From: Oscillospiraceae bacterium
GTDB taxonomy: Bacteria; Bacillota_A; Clostridia; Oscillospirales; Ruminococcaceae
Length of the DNA: 64,000 nucleotides
NCBI GenBank assembly: GCA_004558145.1
Contig: SFDQ01000002.1
Location: 62,001-126,000, forward strand
Direction of reading: 5' to 3'
Part shown: piece after piece, positions 43,169 to 51,985 of the stretch
How the letters are laid out: each line of letters starts with the position of its first letter
How positions within the stretch are numbered: position 1 is the stretch's first letter
Notes under the pieces: generated by a model
Databases searched by the model: none
Told to the model about the DNA's origin: nothing
What the model saw: only the letters and a program-made list of their open reading frames with translations
Made by a program: the position numbers and the translations under genes

Positions 43169-43181
43169 GAGTTTTTGACAT
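43162..43181. promoter_or_regulatory. Operator O2 of the XRE operon
   Basis: ATGTCAA, six-base spacer, TTGACAT, with arms identical to O1. It overlaps the -35 hexamer. The centre-to-centre distance to O1 is 46 nt. Confidence 0.75.
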
Positions 43182-43190
43182 TTCCTTTTA

Positions 43191-43226
43191 AGAAAATGCG
43201 GGCGCCGCTTTTCGCGGCGCCCGCAT
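43191..43226 (-). terminator. Terminator of the nucleoside ABC operon
   Basis: ATGCGGGCGCCGC around a five-base loop, followed on the minus strand by TTTTCTT. Confidence 0.85.
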
Positions 43227-43251
43227 AAGGCTTGCATCGAGCACAAAGAGT

Positions 43252-44283
43252 TCAGCGGGTGCTCTTGTCGTAGGGGATGCCCTCCGCCTTGGGGGCGCGG
43301 CTCTTCTTGCTGGTGAAGGCCAGCACCAGAAGGGTGATGAGGTAGGGCAGCATGCGGTAGAAGTGGGGGCTGATGCCCAGGTCCGCCAGAAGGAACACTC
43401 CGTCGCCGTTGATGTCGATGCTGGCGTAGGAGGCGGCGATGCACTTGAACAGGCCGAACAGCAGCGCCGAGCAGGCGATGTTCAGCGGCTTCCAGTTGCC
43501 GAAGATCATAACGGCCAGGGCCAGGAAGCCGAAGCCCGCCACGTCGCCGGTGGAGGCGCAGTTGGCGGTGGTCAGCGCGTAGACGAAGCCGCCCATGCCG
43601 GCCAGCGCGCCGGAGATGGTGGTGCCGGCGTAGCGCATGACGTAGACGTTGATGCCCAGAGAGTCCGCTGCCTGGGGATTTTCGCCGCAGCTGCGCAGGC
43701 GCAGGCCGAAACGGGTCTTGTAGAGCAGGATGGACAGAATGATGAACAGCAGGATGCAGATGTAGGTGGCAAGATAGGTCTTGTCGATGAAGGTGCTGCC
43801 GAAGAAGCCCATCTCGTCGTTGCGGCCATAACCGAAGAAGCTCTTCTTGATCATGAACCAGCTGGCGGAGTCGCCCTCGGCCATCTGCAGGGTGTTCTGG
43901 TTGGCGATGATGCGGATGAAGAACAGCACCAGGGCGGGAGCCAGCAGGTTCAGCGCGGTGCCGCCGATGGTCTGGTCCGCCTTCAGGTTGACCGAGGCGA
44001 AGGAGAGCAGCAGAGAGAACACAGCGCCCATGATGGCCGCCACCAGCATGGCCAGCACCATGAAGCCCTGCAGGGCCACCCAGTCGCCGGCGGCCTTCGC
44101 TTCGGCAAAGACGCCCGCCTTCTGGGTGAGGTTGACGAACAGCACGCCGATGAAGGCGCCGAAGATCATGATACCTTCAAGAGCCAGGTTGATGATGCCG
44201 CTGCGCTCGGCAAAAACGCCCGCCAGCGCCACGATCATCAGAGGCACGGCATAGATCAGGGTCTGTTGGATCAGAAAGGTCAT
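43252..44283 (-). CDS. nupQ: Nucleoside ABC transporter permease (NupQ-like)
   Basis: A 343-residue BPD_transp_2 permease with about nine helices. It has GVFAERSGIINLALEGIMIFGAF at the start and RSCGENPQAADSLGINVYVMRYAGTTISGALAGMGG as the ATPase-coupling region. This is the short permease of BMP-type (YufQ/NupQ) nucleoside importers. It overlaps the other permease by ATGA and ends the operon. The symbol is by analogy with Bacillus. Confidence 0.9.
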   Translation of the reverse strand: MTFLIQQTLIYAVPLMIVALAGVFAERSGIINLALEGIMIFGAFIGVLFVNLTQKAGVFAEAKAAGDWVALQGFMVLAMLVAAIMGAVFSLLLSFASVNLKADQTIGGTALNLLAPALVLFFIRIIANQNTLQMAEGDSASWFMIKKSFFGYGRNDEMGFFGSTFIDKTYLATYICILLFIILSILLYKTRFGLRLRSCGENPQAADSLGINVYVMRYAGTTISGALAGMGGFVYALTTANCASTGDVAGFGFLALAVMIFGNWKPLNIACSALLFGLFKCIAASYASIDINGDGVFLLADLGISPHFYRMLPYLITLLVLAFTSKKSRAPKAEGIPYDKSTR

Positions 44284-45548
44284 TTCGCCTCGCCTCCTTT
44301 CGCGTCCTGGGCCCCGTCGGGGGCGTCAGCCGGTGTGTCCGGCGCGGGAGCCGGGGCAGCGGCAGCCTCCGCGGGGGCCGCCTTGTGCTTTTTGCCGCGG
44401 CCGCTGAGCCACAGCTTGATGACCAGCGAGAAGGCGCTGAGGTACACGATCACGGCGATGATAACGTCGGTGATGTACTCGTTGTAGGCGGTCAGGTTGG
44501 TCAGCTGCAGGCCCACGATGTCCAGCATGGACATGAAGCAGCCGGTGAAGATGACGCCGATGGGGTTGCTGGCCGCCAGCAGGGCCACGGGGATGCCGTT
44601 GAAGCCGGTGGCGGGCAGGCTCTGGTAGGTGGACCAGAAGAACTCGGTGTTACCGGAGAGGTAGTAGAGGGCGGCGGCAGCGCCGGAGAGCGAGCCGGCG
44701 ATGGCCATGCTCAGCACGATGTTGCGCTTGTCGCTGATGCCGGCGTAGCGGGCCGCGTGGCGGTTGGCGCCGCAGGCCTTGAGCTCATAGCCCAGGGTGG
44801 TCTTGTTCATCAGGATGTAGACCAGGATGGCGATGACGATGGCCACGATGATGCCGCCGTTCACCTGAGAGCCCGGGAACAGCTTGTCCAGGCCGAGTTT
44901 GGCGGTCTGCACGCCGTTGTAGCTGGTCTTGTAGATGTAGCCGCTCTTGGTGTTCTCCACCAGGTTGCGGAAGTCGCTGCCGTCAAACATCCAGGTCACC
45001 AAGTTGGCGGCGATCCAGTTGGTCATGATGCAGGCCAGCACCTCGTTGATGTTGAGGTAGGCCTTGACGAGGCCGGGGATGCAGCCCCACAGCGCGCCCG
45101 CCAGCATGCCGCCCAAAAAGGCGATGACCCACACCAGCGGAGCGGGCACCACTTCGGTGGGGATGCCCAGCGCCAGCATCAGGGTGGCGGCGGTGCCCAT
45201 CAGGTACTGACCGGGGGCGCCGATGTTGAACAGGCCGGTCTTGAAGGCAACAGCCACCGACAGACCGGTGAGGATCAGCGGGGTGGCGCGGAAGAACATG
45301 TTGCCCACGTTGGTGGAGTTGAAGCCGAAGGTCAGCTGACCGGCGGCGGTGCGGCCGGTGCTGAACAGGCCGCCGAACACAAGGCGGATGCCCTCCCATG
45401 CGCCGGAGAGGCCCAGGTTCGGGTTGTTCACGCCCACCACCAGGATGATGACGCCGCCCACGGCCATGCCGATGAGAATGGAGATCAGCGAGGCCAGCAC
45501 CGACTTGGTGCCGTCCTTCTGCCACAGTTTGGAAAGTCCTCCGTTCAT
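44280..45548 (-). CDS. nupP: Nucleoside ABC transporter permease (NupP-like)
   Basis: A 422-residue BPD_transp_2 permease. It contains FKTGLFNIGAPGQYLMG, a GLVKAYLNINEVLACIMTNWIA motif, and the coupling loop LKACGANRHAARYAGISDKRNI. A C-terminal Ala/Pro-rich tail of about 40 residues is cytosolic. It forms the heteromeric channel with NupQ. It overlaps both neighbours by ATGA. Confidence 0.9.
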   Translation of the reverse strand: MNGGLSKLWQKDGTKSVLASLISILIGMAVGGVIILVVGVNNPNLGLSGAWEGIRLVFGGLFSTGRTAAGQLTFGFNSTNVGNMFFRATPLILTGLSVAVAFKTGLFNIGAPGQYLMGTAATLMLALGIPTEVVPAPLVWVIAFLGGMLAGALWGCIPGLVKAYLNINEVLACIMTNWIAANLVTWMFDGSDFRNLVENTKSGYIYKTSYNGVQTAKLGLDKLFPGSQVNGGIIVAIVIAILVYILMNKTTLGYELKACGANRHAARYAGISDKRNIVLSMAIAGSLSGAAAALYYLSGNTEFFWSTYQSLPATGFNGIPVALLAASNPIGVIFTGCFMSMLDIVGLQLTNLTAYNEYITDVIIAVIVYLSAFSLVIKLWLSGRGKKHKAAPAEAAAAPAPAPDTPADAPDGAQDAKGGEAK

Positions 45549-47089
45549 GCGCCCTCACCCTCCTTCTTTGCTCGTTTTGCGCCGGCCATATAGAGGCCCA
45601 GCTCCTGCACCGTGGTGGCCTTGGGGTCAAGCTCGCCCACGATCTCGCCCTCGTACATCACAAGGATACGGTCGGACAGGCTCATCACCTCGTCCAGCTC
45701 CAGGCTGACCAGCAGCACCGCCTTGCCGGCGTCCCGCTGGGCCACAAGCTGGCCGTGAATGTACTCGATGGCGCCCACGTCCAGGCCGCGGGTGGGCTGC
45801 ACCGCCACCACCAGGGGCTTGCCCCGGTCCAGCTCGCGGGCGATGATGGCCTTCTGCTGGTTGCCGCCGGACATGCTGCGGGCGATGGTCACAGGGCCCT
45901 GGCCGCTGCGCACGTCGTACTGCTCAATGAGCTTTTCGGCATACTGGCGCACCGCGCCGTTGTCGATGAAGCCGAAATGCTCGAAGCGGGGCTCAAGATA
46001 GGTCTGGAGCACCATGTTCTGCTCCAGGGTGAAGTCCAGCACCAGACCGTGCTTGTGCCGGTCCTCGGGGATGTGGCTCATGTTCTGGCCGCGGTGGCGG
46101 ATGGAGGCATGGGTGATGTCCTTGCCGCACAGGGTGATGTGGCCGCCGCTGGACTTGTCCAGGCCGGTAAGGCCGTGGATGAACTCGGTCTGGCCATTGC
46201 CGTCGATGCCCGCGATGCACACGATCTCTCCCGCGCGCACCTCAAAGCTGACGTCGTTCACCGCGTTGTGCTTGTGGCCGCCCTTGCCGGGCATGGAGAA
46301 ATGCTCCACCTTGAGCACGGTCTCGCCGGGCTTGGCGGGCTCCTTGACCACTTCCAGCTGCACGGGGCGGCCCACCATCATGTTGGAGAGGGACTGCTTG
46401 TCCGTTTCGCTGGTGTTCACGGTGCCGATGTACTTGCCCTTGCGCAGAACGGTGACCCGGTCGGCCACAGCCATGATCTCGTTGAGCTTGTGGGAGATGA
46501 ACAGGATGCTCTTGCCTTCCTTGGCGAACTCCCGCATGGTGTTCATCAGCTCGTCGATCTCCTGGGGGGTGAGCACGGCGGTGGGCTCGTCGAAAATCAG
46601 GATCTCGTTGTCGCGGTAGAGCATCTTCAAGATCTCCACGCGCTGCTGCATGCCAACGGTGATATCCTCCACCTTGGCGTCCAGGTCAACTTTGAGGCCG
46701 TATTTTTCGCTCAGGGCCTGCACCTTCGCCCGGGCTTCCTTTTTCTGCAAAAAGCCCAGCCGGGTGGTCTCGGCGCCCAGGATGATGTTGTCCAGCACGG
46801 TGAACACGTCGATCAGCTTGAAGTGCTGGTGCACCATGCCGATGCCCAGGGCCGTGGCGTCGTTGGGGTTGTTGATCTTCACCACTTCGCCGTTCTTGCG
46901 GATCTCGCCCTGTTCCGGCTGGTACAGGCCGAACAGCACGCTCATCAGCGTGGATTTGCCCGCGCCGTTTTCGCCCAGCAGGGCGTGGATCTCACCCCGC
47001 CGCAACTGGAGGGTGATGTCGTCGTTGGCGATGATACCGGGGAACTCTTTGGTGATGTGCAACATCTCGATGATGTTCTCAGTCTGCAT
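45545..47089 (-). CDS. nupO: Nucleoside ABC transporter ATPase, two ABC domains (NupO-like)
   Basis: A 514-residue protein with two ABC domains, as in sugar and nucleoside CUT2 importers. The first has Walker A GENGAGKST, signature TVGMQQRVEILK and DEPTAVLT. The second has a degenerate Walker A (GIDGNGQTE), signature MSGGNQQKAIIAREL and QPTRGLD. It powers import through NupP/NupQ. The ATG at 47089 is the first sensible start; its ribosome site is a moderate GAGGAGG 13-16 nt upstream. Confidence 0.93.
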   Translation of the reverse strand: MQTENIIEMLHITKEFPGIIANDDITLQLRRGEIHALLGENGAGKSTLMSVLFGLYQPEQGEIRKNGEVVKINNPNDATALGIGMVHQHFKLIDVFTVLDNIILGAETTRLGFLQKKEARAKVQALSEKYGLKVDLDAKVEDITVGMQQRVEILKMLYRDNEILIFDEPTAVLTPQEIDELMNTMREFAKEGKSILFISHKLNEIMAVADRVTVLRKGKYIGTVNTSETDKQSLSNMMVGRPVQLEVVKEPAKPGETVLKVEHFSMPGKGGHKHNAVNDVSFEVRAGEIVCIAGIDGNGQTEFIHGLTGLDKSSGGHITLCGKDITHASIRHRGQNMSHIPEDRHKHGLVLDFTLEQNMVLQTYLEPRFEHFGFIDNGAVRQYAEKLIEQYDVRSGQGPVTIARSMSGGNQQKAIIARELDRGKPLVVAVQPTRGLDVGAIEYIHGQLVAQRDAGKAVLLVSLELDEVMSLSDRILVMYEGEIVGELDPKATTVQELGLYMAGAKRAKKEGEGA

Positions 47090-47138
47090 GATTCTGGTCC
47101 CGCCTCCTCCGCATAAAATGTGCGTTTGTAACAGTTTT

Positions 47139-47167
47139 ATTATACCGTAGACCCGGGCAAAACACAA
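47139..47167 (-). promoter_or_regulatory. Promoter upstream of nupO
   Basis: TTGTGT (47167-47162), 17-nt spacer, TATAAT (47144-47139) on the minus strand. It lets nupOPQ be made apart from the BMP gene, which ends at a terminator. Confidence 0.65.
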
Positions 47168-47195
47168 GAAATTTCCCGCCCGGCGCCCGGCGGCA

Positions 47196-47227
47196 TAAAA
47201 AGAGGGCGGAGGCAAAAGCCTCCGCCC
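47196..47227 (-). terminator. Terminator of the BMP lipoprotein gene
   Basis: GGGCGGAGGC, AAAA loop and its complement, followed on the minus strand by CTCTTTTTA. Confidence 0.9.
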
Positions 47228-47250
47228 CTTTCATTTGCAAAGGGACCCGA

Positions 47251-48447
47251 TCAGATAACGTTCAGGTTGACGTTGCTCCACTCGGTGCTCTCCAGCTTGG
47301 AGAAGTCGTTGTCCACGACCAGGGTGCCGTCCAGCATCTGCTGGTACAGGGCCTCGTACTCCTCCACGGTGAAGGTCTCGAAGCGCCAGGACTCGGCGGC
47401 GGTGGGCAGCTCAACAGCGTTGTCCTTCACACCCAGGCTGGTGGCAGTGCCGCCGATCTCGGTGAAGGTGCCGTCGTAGACCTTGGCCACGGCCCACTGC
47501 ACGGCGTCGGACAGGCCCTTCATGGCGCTGGTCACAACGGCGTCAGACTCGCCGGACTGGTCAACGTCAACGCCGATCACATAGCCGTCGTTGGCGGAAG
47601 CAGCAGCAGAGATGGACTGGAACATGGAGCCGCCGCAGGCGAACACGATCTCGGTGCCGTTGGCGTACCAGCCGCTGATCATGGTCTGCAGCTCGGTGGA
47701 AGCCTGGAAGGTGGCGCCGTACTCCCAAGAGTAGTTCATGTCGACGGTGATGCCCAGCTCAGAAGCAGCGGCGTTGGCGCCCTGCACGTAGCCGTAGCCG
47801 AAACGGCAGCAAGCGTCGTTGGTGCCGCCGCCGCCACCGGAGAAGCCCAGCTTGGTGAAGCCGTCCTTCACAGCGGCGTAGCCGGCCAGATAACCGGCCT
47901 GCTCTTCCTGGAAGGCGATGCCGGCGACGTTGGCCAGGGTGTTGCCCTCGTCATCGGTCAGGGGATAACCATCGATGAACACGAAGGGAACTTCGGGGAA
48001 CTCGATGGCAGCGCGGCGCAGAGCGGCTTCCTGCAGGTAGCCGGCGCACACCACGACTTCGGCGCCGGCCTCAACAGCGGCCTTCATGGCGTCGTAGCGG
48101 TCGTCGTCGGTGGCCTGGTCGCCGTTGGCGGGCTGGTAGTACTTGTAGCTCAGGCCGTTGGCGGCGGCGTACAGCTTGACGCCGTCGTAGGTGCCCTGGT
48201 TGAAGGACTTGTCCTTCAGCTGGCCCACGTCGGTGACGAAGGCGACCTGATACTTGCCGTCCTCAGAGGTCATGTTGTCCTCGATGTCGTCGGCGGACAG
48301 GGTCTCGGTCTGCTCAGGCTCGCTGGCAGGGGTGGAGGCGGAGGTGGGCTCGCTGGCAGGGGTGCTGGTGGAGGCAGGGGTGCCGCCGCAAGCAGCCAGA
48401 GACAGAGCCATCGCCGCAGCCATGACAAGAGCGATAAACTTCTTCAT
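47251..48447 (-). CDS. BMP family nucleoside-binding lipoprotein
   Basis: A 398-residue substrate-binding lipoprotein. The signal peptide ends in the lipobox LSLAAC (Cys20), then a Ser/Thr/Pro/Glu-rich flexible linker (about 22-45) and the BMP/Med domain with AFVTDVGQLKDKSFNQGTYDGV, CAGYLQEAALRRAAIEFP and GVDVDQSGESDAVVTSAMKG. Members bind purine or pyrimidine nucleosides outside the membrane and deliver them to the ABC permeases. The ATG at 48447 follows AAAGGAGAG. The neighbouring deoD and cdd genes support nucleoside specificity. Confidence 0.93.
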   Translation of the reverse strand: MKKFIALVMAAAMALSLAACGGTPASTSTPASEPTSASTPASEPEQTETLSADDIEDNMTSEDGKYQVAFVTDVGQLKDKSFNQGTYDGVKLYAAANGLSYKYYQPANGDQATDDDRYDAMKAAVEAGAEVVVCAGYLQEAALRRAAIEFPEVPFVFIDGYPLTDDEGNTLANVAGIAFQEEQAGYLAGYAAVKDGFTKLGFSGGGGGTNDACCRFGYGYVQGANAAASELGITVDMNYSWEYGATFQASTELQTMISGWYANGTEIVFACGGSMFQSISAAASANDGYVIGVDVDQSGESDAVVTSAMKGLSDAVQWAVAKVYDGTFTEIGGTATSLGVKDNAVELPTAAESWRFETFTVEEYEALYQQMLDGTLVVDNDFSKLESTEWSNVNLNVI

Positions 48448-48561
48448 GCTTGACTCTCCTTTTCTCTTTTCGGCCGGCGGCATGCCGCGCCGCGGGTGCG
48501 GCCCGACGGGCCAGCCGATCTTTGTGTGCCGGGCGTTCCATCAGCCCGGCCGCGCAATACA

Positions 48562-48590
48562 AGTATACTGCCGCCGGGCCCGGTTTTCAA
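48562..48590 (-). promoter_or_regulatory. Promoter of the BMP gene
   Basis: TTGAAA (48590-48585), 17-nt spacer, TATACT (48567-48562). The leader of about 108 nt to the start codon is GC-rich and can fold, but shows no known riboswitch core. Confidence 0.75.
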
Positions 48591-48671
48591 TGATTTCGGG
48601 GCAAAAGGGGCAGTTACAAAAAGTTACATCCGCCGCAAAAAATCGCGTTTTTCCGCGCCGGCAGGCGGTTT

Positions 48672-49082
48672 TCACTCCAGGTTGGCCGGCCCGAACCCGA
48701 TGGGCAGCAGCTGGCCCAGGGTCATTTCCAGATAGTCCTCCTCGCTTTTGGCCAGGATGACTTCCAGCTCGTCGCCGCCGAACTCATAGAGGAACTGGCG
48801 GCACACCCCGCAGGGGGAGGTGACCAGGGTGTTCACCTTGCCCTCGGCCGCGCCCACGATGGCGATGCGGGAAAAATCCCGCACGCCCTCGCTCACCGCC
48901 TTGACCAGGGCGGTGCGCTCGGCGCAGCAGGTGGGGGTGTAGGTGGCGCTTTCGATGTTGCAGCCGGTGAAGACCCGGCCGTCCTTCGCTTCCAGCGCCG
49001 CGCCCACCTTGAAGCGGGAATAGGGCGCATAAGCCTTCTCCCGGGCGGCGAAGGCGGCGCGGATGAGTTCCTGTTTGGTCAT
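48672..49082 (-). CDS. cdd: Cytidine deaminase
   Basis: A 136-residue zinc deaminase that turns cytidine and deoxycytidine into uridines. It shows FKVGAALEAKDG, GCNIESATYTPTCCAERTAL with the catalytic Glu, and SPCGVCRQFLYEF ligands. It is the homotetrameric short type. It starts 17 nt after deoD. Confidence 0.95.
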   Translation of the reverse strand: MTKQELIRAAFAAREKAYAPYSRFKVGAALEAKDGRVFTGCNIESATYTPTCCAERTALVKAVSEGVRDFSRIAIVGAAEGKVNTLVTSPCGVCRQFLYEFGGDELEVILAKSEEDYLEMTLGQLLPIGFGPANLE

Positions 49083-49099
49083 GGTGGGGGCTCCCTCCT

Positions 49100-49819
49100 T
49101 TATTCGGCGGCGCCCAGGGCGATCTTCATCATGTTGGTGAAGGTGGTCTGGCGCTGCTCGGGGGTGGTGATCTCCGGGCTGACGAAGCTGTCGGAGATGG
49201 TGAGGATACAGGCCGCCTTTTTGCCCAGCACGGCGGCGTTGTGGAAGAGGGCAAAGCTCTCCATCTCCACGGCCACGCAGCCCTTCTCGTCCCGCAGCAG
49301 TTCCCAGTAGGTGGGGTTTTTGCGGTCGTCGTGGCGGTAGAACACGTCGCTGGAGTGGATGACGCCCTCCACCAGGGGGATGCCCTGGGCGGCGGCGCTG
49401 GCGCGCAGGCGGTCGTTCAGCTCGGCGCTGGGCAGGGTGGTGTCGCCCTCAAAGCCGGACATGGTCCTGGCGTAGCTGCTCTCGGAATAGGCGGCGGTGG
49501 CCAGCACCACGTCATAGAGCTTGGCCTTGTCGGTGTAGGAGCCGGCAGAGCCGATGCGGATGATGCTCTCCACGCCGTACTGGGCGTAGAGCTCGTGGGA
49601 GTAGATGCCGATGCTGGGCATGCCCATGCCGCTGCCCATCACGCTCACCTGTTTGCCCTGGTAGGTGCCGGTGTAGCCCAGCATGCCGCGCACGTCGTTG
49701 ACGAGCACGGGGTTTTCCAGGAAGGTCTCGGCGATGAATTTGGCCCGCAGCGGGTCGCCGGGCATCAGCACGGTCTTGGCGATCTGGCCCAGTTCGGCCT
49801 TGTTGTGGGGGGTAGACAT
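49100..49819 (-). CDS. deoD: Purine nucleoside phosphorylase (DeoD type)
   Basis: A 239-residue hexameric phosphorylase of the NP-I family. Motifs are MPGDPLRAKFIA, the phosphate-site GSGMGMPSIGIYSHEL, RIGSAGSY, and VAVEMESFALF in the base/ribose pocket. It splits purine nucleosides to base and ribose-1-phosphate. With cdd and the ABC importer it forms a salvage route. AAAGGAG precedes the ATG. Confidence 0.96.
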   Translation of the reverse strand: MSTPHNKAELGQIAKTVLMPGDPLRAKFIAETFLENPVLVNDVRGMLGYTGTYQGKQVSVMGSGMGMPSIGIYSHELYAQYGVESIIRIGSAGSYTDKAKLYDVVLATAAYSESSYARTMSGFEGDTTLPSAELNDRLRASAAAQGIPLVEGVIHSSDVFYRHDDRKNPTYWELLRDEKGCVAVEMESFALFHNAAVLGKKAACILTISDSFVSPEITTPEQRQTTFTNMMKIALGAAE

Positions 49820-49861
49820 AACAGTTCTCTCCTTTTGAATGAATTTATGGAAAAGGGCTCG

Positions 49862-51850
49862 TCAGCCCTCGGGGCGCTCTTTCACGAGGCCGGTCTGGTA
49901 AGCGGCCACAAGGCGCTTGAGGTCCTCCACGTCGGCGGCCAGCTTGCGGCCGTTGTCGGTGTCGCCCACCAGCACCCGTGTTTTGGTGGTCTCGAACGTG
50001 TCCACGCTGGAGACGATGTCCAGGTTCTCTTTGATGGCCTTTTCCACCGTTTCAAAGGGCTGGTGGGCCCGCAGGGAAAGGCCGTGGCTGTTATAGACCA
50101 GAGTGTAGCCGGCGATGCCGGTGCGCTGGTGATAAGCACGGCAGAAGCCGCCGTCGATGCGGATCATCCGCCCGGAGCCCTTCACCGGGGTCTCCCCTTC
50201 CACCGCCCGCACCGGCACATGGCCGTTGACGATGTGGCTGCGGGTCTGGTCCAGGCCGAACTCCGCCAGGATGGCCCGGTCCATGCGGGTGTCGTTGACG
50301 AAGCGGTAATAGGGGTTGCTGGGCTCGGCGTGGGTGGTCTTGTCCGCCACGAAGAGCCGCTCGAAGGTGGTCATCTTGGCACGGCCATAGAGAGGCGAGA
50401 GCTTGCCGCACCACAGATACCACAAAAAATCGCACCCGGTCTGCCAGGCCTCGCTGCCCTCGGGGGAGAAATAGGCCCGCCGGGCCCGCTCGTCGCAGTA
50501 GTCCATCAGGGCCCGCCCGGCATAGCCGTGCTGCTCGAAGGTCTCCACCTGGAAGCTGCCGGACTCGGTGAGGGGGATGGCCCCGTGGAACATCAGGTTG
50601 CCGTTCTCGATGTGGTACACGCCGCCCTTGGCGTAGAGGAAGCGCACATGGCGCTGCAGGCGCTCGCTGTCGGTGAAAGAGCGCTGCAGCGAGGCCAGCA
50701 CTTCCTCCTCGGCGGGGGTGAGGCGGGCGGGGTCTGCCGGGTCCACGGTGGGCAGGTCGTCGTCCTGCAAGGGATAGCGCTTGCCCTCCACCTCCACGGT
50801 GCCCGCCGCAAAATCGATGCGGCGCAGAAAGTCCCGCCCTTCCAGCTCAAAGTCGGGGTTGCGGTCGATGACGGCGCACTCCAGCTTGAACATGATGACG
50901 GCGATGGCCTTGTGCATCCGGGCCACGCGGGCCAGCTCGCTGCGGTGGTAAGGCCCGCGGCTCTCGTCCACCTTGGGGTAGAAATGGTGGATGTCGCAGT
51001 CCCGGTAGGTGTTTTCGGCAAAGAGGGCCAGGGGGCGGGTGTTGATGCCGTAGCCGTCCTCCACCGCCTCCAGGTTGTTGTAGGCCAGGGTGGTGCGCAG
51101 CACGGTGGCGATGCAGATGGGGCTGCCCGCCGCCGCGCCCATCCAGACCACGTCGTGGTTGCCCCACTGGATGTCCACCGAATGGTGGGCCATCAGCTGC
51201 TCCATGATGAGGTCCGGCCGGGGGCCCCGGTCGTAGATGTCGCCCAGAATGTGCAGCTTGAACACCGCCAGCGTCTTGATGAGCTCGCACAGCGCCTCGA
51301 TGAAGTCGTCCGCCCGGCCCACCGCCAGGATGCTGTTCAGAATTTCGTTGTAATAGAATTCCTTGTCGTGGTCCTCGAAATGGGCGTGGAGAAGTTCGTC
51401 CAGAATGTAGGCGTAGTTCTTGGGCAGCCGCTTGCGCACAAAACTGCGGGTGTGCTTGCTGGACACCACCCGGCAGACGTCGATGAGGCGGAACAGGGTC
51501 TGCCGGTACCAGGCGGGCAGGTCGGTCTGGCGGGCTTTCAGTTCGTCCAGCTTGCGGCTGGGATAGTAAATGAGGGTGGCGAATTCCGCCCGCTCCTCGG
51601 CGCTCACCTCCTCCCCCAGCACCCGGTCCACCTTCTCCTTGATGACCCCGGAGGCGTTGTTCATGATGTGGGTGAAGGCTTCGGCCTCCCCGTGGAGGTC
51701 GCTCATAAAATGCTCGGTGCCTTTTGGCAGCTTGAGGATCGCCTGCAGGTTGATGATCTCGCTGCAGGCGCTGGCGATGGAGGGGTACTCCCGCGCCAGA
51801 AGCGTCAGATATTTCAGATCTTTGCGCAGCTTATCCGCACCGGATCGCAT
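49862..51850 (-). CDS. fbp: Fructose-1,6-bisphosphatase, class III
   Basis: A 662-residue protein, full length for the class III (FBPase_2) family of Firmicutes. It has metallophosphoesterase-type motifs: MSDLHGEAEAF, GDIYDRGPRPD, WGNHDVVWMGAAAGS and NGHVPV, plus a C-terminal HGLSLRAHQPF segment. It makes fructose-6-phosphate in gluconeogenesis and can draw on pentoses released by nucleoside breakdown. The ATG at 51850 has AAGGA 8 nt upstream. It may be the first gene of a fbp-deoD-cdd transcript. Confidence 0.95.
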   Translation of the reverse strand: MRSGADKLRKDLKYLTLLAREYPSIASACSEIINLQAILKLPKGTEHFMSDLHGEAEAFTHIMNNASGVIKEKVDRVLGEEVSAEERAEFATLIYYPSRKLDELKARQTDLPAWYRQTLFRLIDVCRVVSSKHTRSFVRKRLPKNYAYILDELLHAHFEDHDKEFYYNEILNSILAVGRADDFIEALCELIKTLAVFKLHILGDIYDRGPRPDLIMEQLMAHHSVDIQWGNHDVVWMGAAAGSPICIATVLRTTLAYNNLEAVEDGYGINTRPLALFAENTYRDCDIHHFYPKVDESRGPYHRSELARVARMHKAIAVIMFKLECAVIDRNPDFELEGRDFLRRIDFAAGTVEVEGKRYPLQDDDLPTVDPADPARLTPAEEEVLASLQRSFTDSERLQRHVRFLYAKGGVYHIENGNLMFHGAIPLTESGSFQVETFEQHGYAGRALMDYCDERARRAYFSPEGSEAWQTGCDFLWYLWCGKLSPLYGRAKMTTFERLFVADKTTHAEPSNPYYRFVNDTRMDRAILAEFGLDQTRSHIVNGHVPVRAVEGETPVKGSGRMIRIDGGFCRAYHQRTGIAGYTLVYNSHGLSLRAHQPFETVEKAIKENLDIVSSVDTFETTKTRVLVGDTDNGRKLAADVEDLKRLVAAYQTGLVKERPEG

Positions 51851-51911
51851 GACATCCGTCCTTTCATTTGTCTTTTTGCGGGAAAAGATTGCACGATCAG
51901 CTTTCAGGGCC

Positions 51912-51917
51912 ATTATA
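51912..51917 (-). promoter_or_regulatory. Extended -10 promoter of fbp
   Basis: TATAAT (51917-51912) preceded by TGG on the minus strand. No good -35 is present. Confidence 0.55.
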
Positions 51918-51939
51918 CCACACCGGGGGTGAAATATGG

Positions 51940-51945
51940 TACAAT
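51940..51945 (+). promoter_or_regulatory. Extended -10 promoter of the radical SAM gene
   Basis: TACAAT preceded by TGG, 41 nt before ATG 51986. It is divergent from the fbp promoter, with no clear -35. Confidence 0.5.
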
Positions 51946-51985
51946 GTTCACGGAAAATTTAAATCCCCGCGAAAGGTCGTGTCTC

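Noticed and set aside
48448..48560. Riboswitch in the BMP gene leader
   Set aside because: The leader is GC-rich and foldable, but I see no purine, preQ1 or other known aptamer core.
49241..51985. Upstream extension of the radical SAM frame by more than 900 codons
   Set aside because: It runs antisense through deoD and fbp and carries no domain; the ATG at 51986 matches the start of the conserved protein.
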